NCBI GenBank assembly: GCA_049644285.1
Contig: JBARRP010000121.1
Span: 11,400-75,399 of the forward strand
Direction of reading: 5' to 3'
DNA from: CAVRXT01 sp049644285
GTDB lineage: Bacteria > Acidobacteriota > Terriglobia > Acidiferrales > UBA7541
DNA: 64,000 nt
Shown: one piece after another, positions 1 to 9,641 of the stretch
Layout of the letters: each line of letters begins with the position of its first letter
Numbering within the stretch: the first letter of the stretch is position 1
Notes under the pieces: model-generated
The model's database searches: none
What the model saw: the letters and a program-made list of their open reading frames with translations, nothing else
Told to the model about the DNA's origin: nothing
Program-made: the position numbers and the translations under genes

Positions 1-302
1 CTCTTTCCCACCACGATACTCATGACGACGGTTCCTTCAATGTGCTTCTTTACCGCTTGGGCCGGATAATCGGGATCGACCGTTTTTATCACCTTCAGAT
101 CAACCCTTTGTTGACCGGTCGTGCCTGCCGATTGCTGAGCCGACTCGCCTTGAAAGCTTTGGCGATCGCTATAGCCAACAATCTCAACCGGAGGGGCCTT
201 CAGAATAGAGTTGTCTGACGGGCCGGGGAAACGCTGGGACGGGGAGGTAGAAACCGCGAGAAGTAAGAGAAGAGAAAATGGGAGCAGAAAGCGCAGCTTC
301 AT
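1..302 (-). CDS. TonB C-terminal domain protein (energy transducer), partial
   Basis: The frame reads leftwards from an ATG at 302 and runs off the window edge. The first ~20 residues are a signal peptide or membrane anchor (MKLRFLLPFSLLLLLAVSTS). After a Ser/Gln-rich linker comes a stretch including VDPDYPAQAVKKHIEGTVVM, which matches the start of the TonB C-terminal fold (Pro-Asp-Tyr-Pro followed by a Gly-x-Val-x-x strand). Proteins of this family couple proton-motive force to outer-membrane receptors, or serve as small periplasmic variants of TonB. It is divergent to the Oar-type receptor at 1062, which fits a functional link. The C-terminal end lies outside the window. Confidence 0.8.
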   Translation of the reverse strand, partial: MKLRFLLPFSLLLLLAVSTSPSQRFPGPSDNSILKAPPVEIVGYSDRQSFQGESAQQSAGTTGQQRVDLKVIKTVDPDYPAQAVKKHIEGTVVMSIVVGK

Positions 303-362
303 GTCGGCCCCAAAATGCCAACATCCTACACTATTGTCTACTCCCTGTGAGGCGGCTTGAAA

Positions 363-479
363 GGATTTCTTTTCGAGCAGCTTCTGAAGTTCCACGAGAA
401 GTGTAATGATCTCGTGAGTTTCTGTTTGCCAAAAGGGTTTAGAGAACGATTCCGGTGCTGGGCTAGACTTCACGCGAGT
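363..479 (+). repeat. Dispersed intergenic repeat, family R1, copy A
   Basis: The right half (411-479) aligns along its whole length with 20362-20430; both share CTCGTGAGT, GTTTGCC, ACGATTCCGGTGC, GGGCTA and ACGCG blocks separated by single substitutions. The left part (363-391, core CGAGCAGCTTCTGAAGT) reappears at 6181-6211. All copies are intergenic, so this is a repeat family rather than conserved coding. Its function is unknown. Confidence 0.65.
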
Positions 480-948
480 GCAGCCCGCCACCGTTTGCCA
501 TTTCGTCCCGCGTGGTTCAGAACAGTAGTCCAATCGTAGTCCAAAACTCCGGTTTTTCGGGTTGTTTTTCGGGGCACGATGGGGCAAGGGTCGCAGAATC
601 AACGAGACTTAGTGAATGAGTCAGGAATTCAAATCCCATCGCTCACCCCAGCTGTTCGATCGGACCCTCTTATGGATGCTCCCGCGTCGAAGTCTAGGGG
701 AAATCCAACTTTGGCAACCTTCTCGACGTGTTGCCGCTCGTGATCGGACAATTCCACATAAGTGGCCTACTTCCCATCAGGCGCAAATAAAATGAACCCT
801 GACTTAGTGCTGAACCGGGGCAACAACGGAGCCGCAGTATACGGGGGCTTTTCGGGCCTATGCCAAATACCAATGGGGGCAGATGGGGTTAAGCCGACAT
901 CCTCATCTTCTTCAGAGCAGTTTATTTGTGTCATTAGCGAAATTCTTC

Positions 949-978
949 TTGACTTTTCTTGAAGCTACGGGATATAAG
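949..978 (+). promoter_or_regulatory. Predicted sigma-70-type promoter for the Oar gene at 1062
   Basis: TTGACT (949-954) is followed after 18 bases by TATAAG (973-978). The predicted start would leave an ~75-base leader before the ATG at 1062. It is the best promoter match in the gap but is only a pattern match. Confidence 0.45.
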
Positions 979-1061
979 CCGCTCATATCTAGTTGTGAAT
1001 TTATCTCCTTTCCTTTTTCTGGGACCCACGGCCTGATCTTTGGTCTTAAAGGGGTGCTTCG

Positions 1062-4000
1062 ATGAGTTCTATACCGTCAGGTATTGGCACATCCGTTTGG
1101 GCCCTTTCCCGAAAAGCTACGGTAATGCTGGTGGCAACGCTGGGGTTGTTGCTGTTTTCTCTTCCCCTGTTTTCACAGGGCACTTTCGGCCGGATCATGG
1201 GAACTGTCACCGACCAAAGCGGCGGCGTCATATCCGGCGCCACGGTAACCATCATCGACACGGAAAGAGGCGTGTCAAAAACCTTGGTGACGAATGAATC
1301 CGGAGAGTATAACGCTCCCACCCTCCTTCCTGGCAGCTATACGGTCCGCGTCGAGGCCAGAGGTTTCAAGACCATCGACCGCGAAAACATCGTGTTGGAG
1401 GTGGGTAAGGAAATTCGTGTGGATGCCACGCTTTTGCCCGGTGCACAATCACAGACAGTCACCGTTACCGAAGCGGTTCCGCTGGTGGAAACCACCAACG
1501 CCACCCTGGGCGGCACCATCAACAACGCGGACCTCATCGATATGCCCTTGAATGGCCGCAACTACCAGAACTTGGTGTCTCTGCGCCCGGGCGTGGCGAT
1601 CCAGCCGGGCGGCGGACCCTGGACCCAGAGCAGCAACGAGGTCCGTCCCGATGAAAACGTTTGGATGGTGGACGGCGTTATCAACACCAATATGTATGAC
1701 GCCCGTCCCATCGCCAATATGCCGAGTTTTATTTCCGATGGCGCAACGATTCTGCCCGTCGACGCCATCCAGGAATTCAACCTCGAGGAAAATCCTAAAG
1801 CGGAGTACGGCTGGAAGCCCGGCGCCGTGGTGAACGTGGGAGTCAGATCGGGGACCAATACGCTTCACGGCACGACTTACGGGTTTTACCGCAGCGCCGC
1901 TTGGGACGCCCGCAACTTGTTTAACCCGGACGTAACCAGTGCCCCCAATAAGTGCGCCGCGGCCCCGGTTGGTAATCCAGCTCTCTGCGCCAAGTCGCCA
2001 ACACAGTTGAAGCAGTTTGGCGGCGTGCTGGGCGGGCCGATCAAGAAAGACAAACTCTTCTTCTTCGCCGGCTATGAGGGCCTGCGTTCCCTCATCGGCA
2101 ACGCGATTGTCACTGCCGGCATTCCCGAAACCATTTCAACCGGGAGCCCGAAGAACAGCATGGTGGATGCGATCAACGCCGTGCATGCGGCGGGACTGAC
2201 GCCGAGCCTGGTCAGCTTGAATTTGGCTTGTCCCAATGCCGTTGGGCAAACACTGCCGTTACCCACAACATTCGCGTGCATCCCCCCCAGCTTCTCGTTC
2301 CCGGTTAACAATTCGAACAGTACGGCCTTCACCGCCCCTTTCCCCAACACCAATAGCACCAACAACGGGGTGGCGAAAATCGACTACCGCATCAACAGCA
2401 AGCACTCGCTCAATGGCATGGTGTTCATCGGCGCCTACGCCGGCGACGGGATGGACCATCCCTGGGTGAATAAAATCTTCAACGACCAAAATCCGATACG
2501 TACGAACACCGTCGGCGCCGACTGGGTTTTTGCCGCCAGTTCCCGTTTGGTGAACGATGCCCGGTTTGGCTACGACTTTGTTCGGTTCAGCTTTTTAACC
2601 GATGATGGCGCCAAACTCGCCGATGGCAAGGGCTACCCCATCAACACGGGCGTGACGCAGTTTCCTGGGTTGCCGAATATCAACCTTTCGGGTTTTGAGA
2701 AACTGGGCGCCTGGCATAACCGGCCCCAGCACTGGGGCAACGACTATTTCGATTACCAGGACAATATCTCGTATTTAATGGGCAAGCATACCTTCAGGTT
2801 CGGCGGCGAGTTCGCGACCATCAACGTCACGAACGCCATCCCTGACACCGGCCGGGGCCGGATCGATTTCCAGGGCAAGAAGAACAACGCGGTGCTCACC
2901 GACTGCAAGGGAAAATCCTGCCCACTCGAAGACTTCTTCGCCGGATCGCCGTCCAGAGGATTTCTCCTCAGCGGCAGTGCGGAGCGCGAAGAGACCTGGA
3001 AGTCGTCCGCAGCGTTCTTTCAGGATGACTGGCGCGTCACCCCGAGATTGACTCTCAATCTGGGCCTGCGCTACTCCTACGAATCGCCGATCCACGAGGT
3101 CAACGGCCTCTGGGCCAGCTTCGATCGGACGAAGGGACTGATTCAGCAGCCTCGGGGCGGTACTCTCTGGAACCCCGATCGCAAAGATTTCTCGCCACGC
3201 GCGGGTTTTGCCTGGGACGTTACGGGCAGGGGAACGACTGTGGTCCGGGGCGGATTCAATATCATTTACTCGACGATCACTGCGGTCACGTTCCTGAACC
3301 AAAACGGGTTCCAGAACTCCACGGCACTCAGCCTCGCCGCCATACCTACAGCAGGCCAGATCCAAGTGGGCGGGTGTGCAGGTCCACCAAACACCTGTAA
3401 GACCGGCAGCGGCTCGATCACGCTCCAGTCTGCCTCTGTCCCAGGCTCTGCTCTCAAGTGGAATGGCGTTGTTTTTGGGAGCGGCGCTACCGCAGCATGC
3501 GGAGATAGCGTCGGCACAGACGTAGGCCCGTGCAACATCATGGCAGTGGACCCGAACCTCACCACCCCCTACATCACAACTTGGAGCCTGGGTGTCCAGC
3601 ACTCCTTCGGCAGCAATCTCTCGTTGGAGGTCGGCTATGTCGGCAATCACGGCTCAAGACTGACTGGTTTTCGCGACATCAATCAAGGTGATCCCGCAAA
3701 GGGTGGCGCCCAACCGTTTGGCAAGACCTTCCCATACCTGAACTTTATCAACCAGGCTTCGAACGATGGCCGTTCCAACTATAACAGCCTGCAGGCGACC
3801 CTGACCAAGCGGATTTCTCACGGGCTTTCTTTCATCGCCGGTTACACGTACGCCCACGGCCTCGACACCGCTTCCCTGAATCGCACCGTATATCTCCCGC
3901 AGGACAGCAGGAATCCAGGGGCGGAGTACGCCAGCGGCGACTTCGACATCCGCCACCGCTTTACCTTCACGACCACTTACAACGTTCCCGGGATCAAAGG

Positions 4001-4697
4001 CTTTGCCCAGATGCTGGAAGGCTGGAAGCTCAACGCCATCGTGAACATTCAGACCCCTCAGCCGTGGGTCATAAGCGACACCGGGAACGATTTCGTCGGC
4101 AACGGGGATAGCTCGGATCGCTGGGACATCTTCGGGAGCCCCGACGCTTTCAGGTCCGGCCCGAACTCCTTTATCTTCTGCACTGGCCCTGGCCCTCAGG
4201 GTTGCCAGCAAACGAGCGGCGTGTCCGGCGACACGACGTTCTTTTCCGGCGCAACCATGTGGGCCCAGTGTACGGCCCACGCCGCCGGCACCACCGGCGT
4301 CAACGGCACCAGTAATCTCGCCGCCGATGGCTGCTTCGTATCCGGCAACTCGGTCATAACTCCTCCTGCCCAAGGAACCTTTGGCAATATGGGCCGGAAC
4401 ATCTTCCGCGACTCAGGCTTCAAGAACGTGGACTTCTCTGTATTCAAGATGTTCACGCTTAAGGAGCGGTACAGCGCCCAGTTCCGGGTCGAGGTCTTCA
4501 ACTTGTTCAATCACCCCATTGCCGCCAATCCGTACGGCTCAGCGAATGGCTATGGTGTAGGCAATGACCCCTCGTTGACGGGGAAAGGCGGAGGTTTCGG
4601 CTGCGGGTGTGCCACGGCCGACGTGGCAGCCGGCAGTCCACAGATCGGTTCGGGAGGCGCGCGCGGGATTCAACTCGGGTTGAAGCTCCAGTTCTAA
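1062..4697 (+). CDS. Oar-type TonB-dependent receptor
   Basis: 1211 residues. A signal peptide (hydrophobic core about residues 20-38, ending LFSQG) precedes a carboxypeptidase-regulatory-like beta-sandwich domain (about 40-130, starting GRIMGTVTDQSGGVISGATV). A plug region follows (about 135-260, with LNGRNYQNLVSLRPGV), then a long outer-membrane barrel ending ...GIQLGLKLQF with a terminal Phe. This architecture is typical of Oar-like receptors, which are abundant in Acidobacteriota and take up oligomeric or chelated substrates using TonB. AAAGGGG lies a few bases upstream of the ATG. The substrate cannot be told from sequence. The divergent TonB-domain gene at 302 is a plausible partner. 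It is one of three such receptors in the first 15 kb. Confidence 0.93.
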   Translation: MSSIPSGIGTSVWALSRKATVMLVATLGLLLFSLPLFSQGTFGRIMGTVTDQSGGVISGATVTIIDTERGVSKTLVTNESGEYNAPTLLPGSYTVRVEARGFKTIDRENIVLEVGKEIRVDATLLPGAQSQTVTVTEAVPLVETTNATLGGTINNADLIDMPLNGRNYQNLVSLRPGVAIQPGGGPWTQSSNEVRPDENVWMVDGVINTNMYDARPIANMPSFISDGATILPVDAIQEFNLEENPKAEYGWKPGAVVNVGVRSGTNTLHGTTYGFYRSAAWDARNLFNPDVTSAPNKCAAAPVGNPALCAKSPTQLKQFGGVLGGPIKKDKLFFFAGYEGLRSLIGNAIVTAGIPETISTGSPKNSMVDAINAVHAAGLTPSLVSLNLACPNAVGQTLPLPTTFACIPPSFSFPVNNSNSTAFTAPFPNTNSTNNGVAKIDYRINSKHSLNGMVFIGAYAGDGMDHPWVNKIFNDQNPIRTNTVGADWVFAASSRLVNDARFGYDFVRFSFLTDDGAKLADGKGYPINTGVTQFPGLPNINLSGFEKLGAWHNRPQHWGNDYFDYQDNISYLMGKHTFRFGGEFATINVTNAIPDTGRGRIDFQGKKNNAVLTDCKGKSCPLEDFFAGSPSRGFLLSGSAEREETWKSSAAFFQDDWRVTPRLTLNLGLRYSYESPIHEVNGLWASFDRTKGLIQQPRGGTLWNPDRKDFSPRAGFAWDVTGRGTTVVRGGFNIIYSTITAVTFLNQNGFQNSTALSLAAIPTAGQIQVGGCAGPPNTCKTGSGSITLQSASVPGSALKWNGVVFGSGATAACGDSVGTDVGPCNIMAVDPNLTTPYITTWSLGVQHSFGSNLSLEVGYVGNHGSRLTGFRDINQGDPAKGGAQPFGKTFPYLNFINQASNDGRSNYNSLQATLTKRISHGLSFIAGYTYAHGLDTASLNRTVYLPQDSRNPGAEYASGDFDIRHRFTFTTTYNVPGIKGFAQMLEGWKLNAIVNIQTPQPWVISDTGNDFVGNGDSSDRWDIFGSPDAFRSGPNSFIFCTGPGPQGCQQTSGVSGDTTFFSGATMWAQCTAHAAGTTGVNGTSNLAADGCFVSGNSVITPPAQGTFGNMGRNIFRDSGFKNVDFSVFKMFTLKERYSAQFRVEVFNLFNHPIAANPYGSANGYGVGNDPSLTGKGGGFGCGCATADVAAGSPQIGSGGARGIQLGLKLQF

Positions 4698-4708
4698 TCA
4701 GTCCGGCA

Positions 4709-4744
4709 AGGTCGAGGGGGGTAACATCACCCCCTCGAACCTTG
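4709..4744 (+). terminator. GC-rich hairpin after the Oar gene
   Basis: AAGGT and CGAGGGGG pair with CCCCCTCG and ACCTT across a short loop, with one extra base. The hairpin starts 12 bases after the stop at 4697 and lies between convergent genes, so it may serve both strands. There is no good T tract, so the call is moderate. Confidence 0.5.
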
Positions 4745-4891
4745 CATCACTCCAGACCCATCCGCAGGATTCCTGCAGGACAAATGGAAGGGCAAAAATA
4801 ACGCGTTAGTGGCGAGAAATGTAGGAGACGGTACAGCGCGCCTGGACCGGCTCGCGGTCAGTTTGCTGAAAGAGTTGGTAAATGTATGTCT

Positions 4892-6007
4892 CTATTTGAC
4901 CTTGACGTATTTCCTCAAGTTGTGCGTGCCGACGTCCGCCGCGTAGATGGTGCCCATATCATCCGCCGCAATGCCCGACGCCGATGTTCCGACATCCACT
5001 TGGTCCAGGTCAGCAGGGTCGGAAATGAAGGCCGTGAGCGAGCCGTCTTTGGCGTTCCCAATCGTGATGCCCCTCATCTCGCCCTTTTTGGCTGTCGAAT
5101 CCGGGAATGAGGCGCCCACGTAAATGGTGTCGTCTTTCCCAACAAACACCGAGCTCGGCTGACCAAATTGCTTCCACGCGGCGATGAAGTTGCCGTCCTG
5201 GTCGAACACCTGGATGCGACTGTTCCTACGGTCGGCAACGTACACCCAGCCGTGGGAACCACCGATAAAGATGTCGTGGGGGTCGTCGAACTCGCCAGGC
5301 TCCGCTCCCTTGTGCCCCCAGTCCTTGACAAACCGGCCGTCCTTCGCAAACTTCACCACGCGGGCATTGCCGTGGTTATTGGGGAAATGGCCATCCGTCA
5401 CAAATATGTCGCCATTTGGCGCAACGGCAACACCGGTCGGCCGATCGAAGGTATCTGGACCATTCCCGGCCACGCCCTCCTTGCCGAGTATCATCAACAC
5501 CTTGCCCTCAAGACTCAACTTGAGGACCTCCTGGCCCATGATCGCGCCGTCCGAGTTCTTAGCTGACATACCGAGTACCATCGCTTCGTCGTTTACATCG
5601 CTCGCCCACAAGTTTCCATCCCCATCGATGGTGAACCCATGAGGATACGCAAACAGCCCCACACCAAAGCTCTTCAGAAGCTTGCCTGACGGATCAAATT
5701 CCAAAATCGGCGGATTCGAATCCCCCCGACCGATGCACGTGGCGTGGCCGGGGGGTACGGTGTTGAAACATCGATGAAAGACCCAGATGTTACCCTTTAA
5801 ATCCACGTGTACCCTGATTACCTCTCCCCAGTGACCTCCATTCATGTTCTTGGGAAGCGTCGGCCAGCCCTCCACCAGGCGATATGGATTGGGTAGTTGG
5901 GTTGGTTTGGGGTACTGGGTTTGTTGGGAGTGTGCCACCACTCCAAACGTGGGGATCGCCGCAAGCACGGCCAAAAGCGTGAATCTCGTTCGACCTGCAA
6001 CCATCAT
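4892..6007 (-). CDS. Secreted NHL-repeat six-bladed beta-propeller protein
   Basis: About 371 residues from the preferred start at 6007, which has AGAGG six bases upstream and opens directly into a signal peptide (MMVAGRTRFTLLAVLAAIPT). Upstream in-frame ATGs at 6121 and 6049 lack such support. Repeated blades carry NHL hallmarks: FDPSGKLLKSFG, PHGFTIDGDGNLWASD, PTGVAVAPNGDIFVTD, DPHDIFIGGSHGWVYVADRR and SRIQVFDQDGNFIAAW. The fold resembles peptidyl-hydroxyglycine alpha-amidating lyases, but an enzymatic role is not shown. It is periplasmic or extracellular. It is convergent with the Oar gene on its left. Confidence 0.85.
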   Translation of the reverse strand: MMVAGRTRFTLLAVLAAIPTFGVVAHSQQTQYPKPTQLPNPYRLVEGWPTLPKNMNGGHWGEVIRVHVDLKGNIWVFHRCFNTVPPGHATCIGRGDSNPPILEFDPSGKLLKSFGVGLFAYPHGFTIDGDGNLWASDVNDEAMVLGMSAKNSDGAIMGQEVLKLSLEGKVLMILGKEGVAGNGPDTFDRPTGVAVAPNGDIFVTDGHFPNNHGNARVVKFAKDGRFVKDWGHKGAEPGEFDDPHDIFIGGSHGWVYVADRRNSRIQVFDQDGNFIAAWKQFGQPSSVFVGKDDTIYVGASFPDSTAKKGEMRGITIGNAKDGSLTAFISDPADLDQVDVGTSASGIAADDMGTIYAADVGTHNLRKYVKVK

Positions 6008-6180
6008 CGCAAACCTCTTGGGGGCAAACTCATTTGGCAGTGGAATCATGCGGCCCTTTAGAATCAACGCGCAGGAAACTCTTGACCAGATTCCTTTTTT
6101 GGCTCCCAAGCTGGGCAGCAAATATTAGCACCATTCGGAAAAAGGCGAACGTCAACAGTTATCGGAAGCTGGGACAAAAC

Positions 6181-6211
6181 GATTTTCCTTTCGAGCAGCT
6201 TCTGAAGTGCC
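6181..6211 (+). repeat. Dispersed intergenic repeat, family R1, short partial copy C
   Basis: GATTTTCCTTTCGAGCAGCT and the following TCTGAAGT match the left part of copy A (363-391) with few differences. The right half of the family is absent here. It is intergenic, between the propeller gene and the small membrane protein at 6282. Confidence 0.5.
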
Positions 6212-6281
6212 CCGCCGCTCGGAAAAGCCAAATACTCGAAGTGAACGCCTTCACAGCACAAAATTAGTGCCCAGCATGTAG

Positions 6282-6626
6282 GTGCTGGGTGCTATGATTC
6301 GCTCAATGCGGTCCCGAGCCTCACTGCCAACGGTCGCGCTGGTCTTGCTCACCTGTTTTGTTTGCCCCCTGGTCGAGATGTTCGACCGCTGGGATGACAC
6401 TCTTCGGACCGGCAACGATACCGAGTACGTTTTGGTCGTTCTTGCATTGTGCGTCGGCGTGGCGTATTTGTTTGCGCGGCTCATCTTTCAATTCCCTTTG
6501 CTCAGGTCAGCGGCAGAACTTGTTTCTGATTCGAGCGCCCACAAGCCTCGCGCGTCAGCCGCGTCCCCTTCCCGCTTGGTGACTCCTATTCCCATAAGCC
6601 CTCCTGCTCTCGCACTGCGTATCTAG
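6282..6626 (+). CDS. Small conserved membrane protein, function unknown
   Basis: 114 residues from a GTG at 6282; an in-frame ATG at 6294 is equally plausible, since neither has a clear ribosome binding site. Two hydrophobic segments (about LPTVALVLLTCFVCPLV and TEYVLVVLALCVGVAYLFA) flank a polar loop MFDRWDDTLRTGNDTEY, followed by a Ser/Pro/Ala-rich tail. The loop with FDRWDD is a kind of sequence I associate with small acidobacterial membrane proteins, but I know no function. It lies 66 bases upstream of the second Oar-type receptor and could be co-transcribed with it. Confidence 0.6.
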   Translation: MLGAMIRSMRSRASLPTVALVLLTCFVCPLVEMFDRWDDTLRTGNDTEYVLVVLALCVGVAYLFARLIFQFPLLRSAAELVSDSSAHKPRASAASPSRLVTPIPISPPALALRI

Positions 6627-6692
6627 CACTCCTCGATAACTGATCCACGAACACGCTCTGAGGATTACTCCGTCCGTCGTCGAGGAACTAAG

Positions 6693-9620
6693 ATGATCCG
6701 ATATGATTCGGAATTCCGTTCATTCTGTGCACGATGCGCTGCGATTGGAGTCGCGGTCGCATTTCTGATTCTACTGCACACGTCCAAGGCAGAAGCTCAA
6801 GCTTCGAAAATCGGAGCGACGCTTGAGGTCACTGTGACCGACAGCACTGGCGCCGTTATGCCTCGAGTAGAAGTCACACTGCGCAACACCTCGACAAACC
6901 AAACCCGGACTGTCCTAACCAATGAGCAAGGCTTTTCCCGCGCCGAGCAGTTCGCTGTCGGCATGTATGCGGTACGCGCCGAGCATCCCGGGTTTGCGCC
7001 GTACCGGCACACGGGTGTTGCACTAAGTCTTGGGCAGACCGTTCATCTCGACATCGTACTCACTCCCGCGTCGGAATCCCAAGAAGTCACAGTGAGCGCA
7101 CAACCGTCCGCTCTAGATCCCTCACAAACTTCGGTCGTTTCCTCTGTGGACCAGGAGAGGATCGAGGAGCTGCCGGTGCGAAGTCGCAACTACCTGGACT
7201 TCGTTCTGCTTGCGCCCGCTGTCTCCGCCTCGCCTGTATCAGCGCCCGCAACCGGCGCGACGCCCCTCACCGGCAGCGGATTCACCTTCGGCGGCCTGCG
7301 CGCTCGGAGCAATAATGTTTCGATCGATGGCCTAGACAACAACGACGAGTACACGGGTTCGAGCCGGACCGAGCTATCCCCCGAAATCGTTCAGGAATTT
7401 CAGGTCGTCACGACCGGCCTATCGGCGGAATCCGGCGGAGCGTCTGGAGGCTCAATCAACGTCATCACGCGCTCCGGCACCAACCGAGTTCACGGCGATG
7501 CCTTCATATTCGCGCAAGACGGCGCGCTGAATGCGCGGGAACCGTTCGAAATCGAGCCCGGCAAGCCATCCTTTCGGCGCTTCCGCGCCGGCTTTGCCCT
7601 CGGTGGACCGTTCGTCAAGAACCGAACCTTCTACTATGCGGCTGCGGAACAGGAGCACAATCGTGGGCAGATCGGCTCGGATATTGACCCCGCGGTCGCG
7701 TCAACGATAAACGCGCTCCTCTTGACGGGAGCATTCCCTAGACTGGCGACGCGGCAAATTACCGTCGGTTTTTCTCCCATCGCTCGCGCCGAGACGGAAG
7801 CTGCATTCAAGCTCGATCACCAACTCACGAAGCGCACTGCGCTGATGCTGCGCTACGCTTTCACGAACAACAAAGAGCCAGGCGACGCGTTCAACACCGG
7901 CGGTTTAATCGACGCCAGCGCCCGCGGCAGCAGTTTCACCAGCGACAACGCTCTTTCCGGCTCCCTCACTACCGTCTTCGGGTCAGAAGCGGTCAGCGAT
8001 TTCCGGTTCCAGGCAGCCACGCGTCATGCCGTCCTGCGTACGAATGCGCCATTCGGGCCGGAGATTGACATCGCGGGACTGGTTACTTTCGGCCGGTCCT
8101 ACACAGGGACAAGTGAGCGTCGCGAAAATCATTATCAAGCGGACTACACGTATACACGCGCACGGGGCAAACACCTGTGGAAACTAGGCGGAACCGTGAA
8201 TCGCGTCAGGCTGCGGGCCGACCTGCCCGACGGATTCGACGGCGTGTATCACTTCCGTAATCTCGCGGATTTTCTGGCGGGACGCCCCGACCAGCTTCGC
8301 CAGGCTTTCGGGAACCCCAACGTGGACTTCCCGGTGACGAGTTTTGGCGTATTCGTGCAGGATCATTGGTCGCTTACACGCCAACTTACGGTGGACCTGG
8401 GTCTGCGATTCGACTTCGAGCGCCTGCCGGCGGGGTTCAATCAAGACACGAATAACATCAGCCCGCGAATTGGCTTGGCCTGGAGCCCGTCCCCCAAGTG
8501 GGTGTTCCGTGCCGGGTACGGCATATTCTTCGATCGCTATGTTCTGGCCAACTTAACCCGAGCCATCGAAAAGAATGGTTCGCGGGCATTCGAGCAGGTA
8601 GCAGATGGGGACGCAGCAACAAGCATCTTCGCAGCCGCCGGAGGTGGCCGTCTTACCGCCCCGACGCCGGGAATTGCGCCATCCATCTTTCGTCCCGATC
8701 CGCGCATGGCCACGCCCTACAGCCAGCAAGCCAGCGCCGGCGCGGAATATCTGCTCGCGAAAAATCTTACGCTCCGCGCCGATTATTTGTTCGTCCGCGG
8801 CCTCAAGCTGCCTCGAACACTCAACATCAATTTGTTGCCGCCCGTTGTCCTGACGCGTGTAAAAGCCCCCGGTCTTGGTATTCCAAATCCAAGTCCGCAG
8901 CAGATCGGACGCCCAGTCTTTGCGCCGCGGCGGCTCAACACGCAGTTTGACAGCGTCAATGAGCTGCAAGGCTCGGCGGCTTCAACCTATACCGGCGCTT
9001 CACTCACACTCAGCCGCCGGATGAACGAAGAGCTGGAATTCTCAGCCAGCTACACGCTTTCGAAGACGTTTGACGATGCCTCGGACTTCGACGAGCAGCC
9101 CGAAAACCCCTTCAATCTCACCGCGGAGAGTGCAGTCTCGCGCCAACATCAGCAGCAACGTTTTGTGTTCAACGCGCTTTGGGACTTGCCTATCAGCGAT
9201 GAAGACAAAGGCGGAAAGTCAGACAAGAGCACCGGCTGGCTCACGCGAACCCTCAGCCATGTTGAGATTGCACCGATTTTCACGGCGGAAAGTGGGCGGC
9301 CAGTGGACCCATTAACCGGGCTCGACTCGAATCGAACTCACGCCTTTCCGCTGTCGGCCAGGCCGCTCGACTTCGGAAGAGACTCGCTCCGCACACCTGG
9401 AAGCGTCAGAATGGACTTCCGCGTTCTGAAGTACTTTCCATTTGGCGAGTCGAGACGCCTGGATGTGGTGGCGGAATTCTTCAACCTCTTCAACCGTTCC
9501 AACGTCGCACAAATCAACCCAGTGTTCGGCTCGAACTTGACGCCAATACCGGGGTTTGGGCGGCCGATCGACGGAACCGGCGCCCGCCAAATACAGTTCT
9601 CTTTGGATTTCGAGTTCTGA
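6693..9620 (+). CDS. Oar-type TonB-dependent receptor
   Basis: 975 residues. A signal sequence (about residues 14-33, ending TSKAEAQA) leads to a carboxypeptidase-regulatory-like domain (IGATLEVTVTDSTGAVMPRV, about 38-130), a plug domain (ELPVRSRNYLDFVLLAPAVS, then FTFGGLRARSNNVSIDGLDN) and an outer-membrane barrel ending IQFSLDFEF. GAGGAAC lies about five bases before the ATG. It is shorter than the other two receptors and not closely similar to them, so the ligand is probably different. The family imports substrates across the outer membrane using TonB. The only close neighbours are the small membrane protein upstream and, convergent, the cytochrome gene. Confidence 0.92.
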   Translation: MIRYDSEFRSFCARCAAIGVAVAFLILLHTSKAEAQASKIGATLEVTVTDSTGAVMPRVEVTLRNTSTNQTRTVLTNEQGFSRAEQFAVGMYAVRAEHPGFAPYRHTGVALSLGQTVHLDIVLTPASESQEVTVSAQPSALDPSQTSVVSSVDQERIEELPVRSRNYLDFVLLAPAVSASPVSAPATGATPLTGSGFTFGGLRARSNNVSIDGLDNNDEYTGSSRTELSPEIVQEFQVVTTGLSAESGGASGGSINVITRSGTNRVHGDAFIFAQDGALNAREPFEIEPGKPSFRRFRAGFALGGPFVKNRTFYYAAAEQEHNRGQIGSDIDPAVASTINALLLTGAFPRLATRQITVGFSPIARAETEAAFKLDHQLTKRTALMLRYAFTNNKEPGDAFNTGGLIDASARGSSFTSDNALSGSLTTVFGSEAVSDFRFQAATRHAVLRTNAPFGPEIDIAGLVTFGRSYTGTSERRENHYQADYTYTRARGKHLWKLGGTVNRVRLRADLPDGFDGVYHFRNLADFLAGRPDQLRQAFGNPNVDFPVTSFGVFVQDHWSLTRQLTVDLGLRFDFERLPAGFNQDTNNISPRIGLAWSPSPKWVFRAGYGIFFDRYVLANLTRAIEKNGSRAFEQVADGDAATSIFAAAGGGRLTAPTPGIAPSIFRPDPRMATPYSQQASAGAEYLLAKNLTLRADYLFVRGLKLPRTLNINLLPPVVLTRVKAPGLGIPNPSPQQIGRPVFAPRRLNTQFDSVNELQGSAASTYTGASLTLSRRMNEELEFSASYTLSKTFDDASDFDEQPENPFNLTAESAVSRQHQQQRFVFNALWDLPISDEDKGGKSDKSTGWLTRTLSHVEIAPIFTAESGRPVDPLTGLDSNRTHAFPLSARPLDFGRDSLRTPGSVRMDFRVLKYFPFGESRRLDVVAEFFNLFNRSNVAQINPVFGSNLTPIPGFGRPIDGTGARQIQFSLDFEF

Positions 9621-9641
9621 ATGCGAAGGCTCGGCAGTCAC

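Larger units (their letters stand above)
303..1061. other. Intergenic region between divergent TonB-like and Oar genes
   Basis: This ~760-base gap holds one copy of a dispersed intergenic repeat (363-479) and a promoter-like element near 950-978. The short frames in it have no recognisable content, no convincing ribosome binding site and unlikely composition. I see no further gene or RNA in about 480-948. Confidence 0.5.

Noticed and set aside
762..962. 66-codon plus-strand frame before the first Oar gene
   Set aside because: No ribosome binding site, a Ser run in low-complexity sequence, and it overlaps the promoter-like element.
2775..4373. Long minus-strand frames (291 and 239 codons) inside the first Oar gene
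   Set aside because: Arg/Gly/Ala-rich shadows of a well-supported plus-strand gene; no motifs or start signals.
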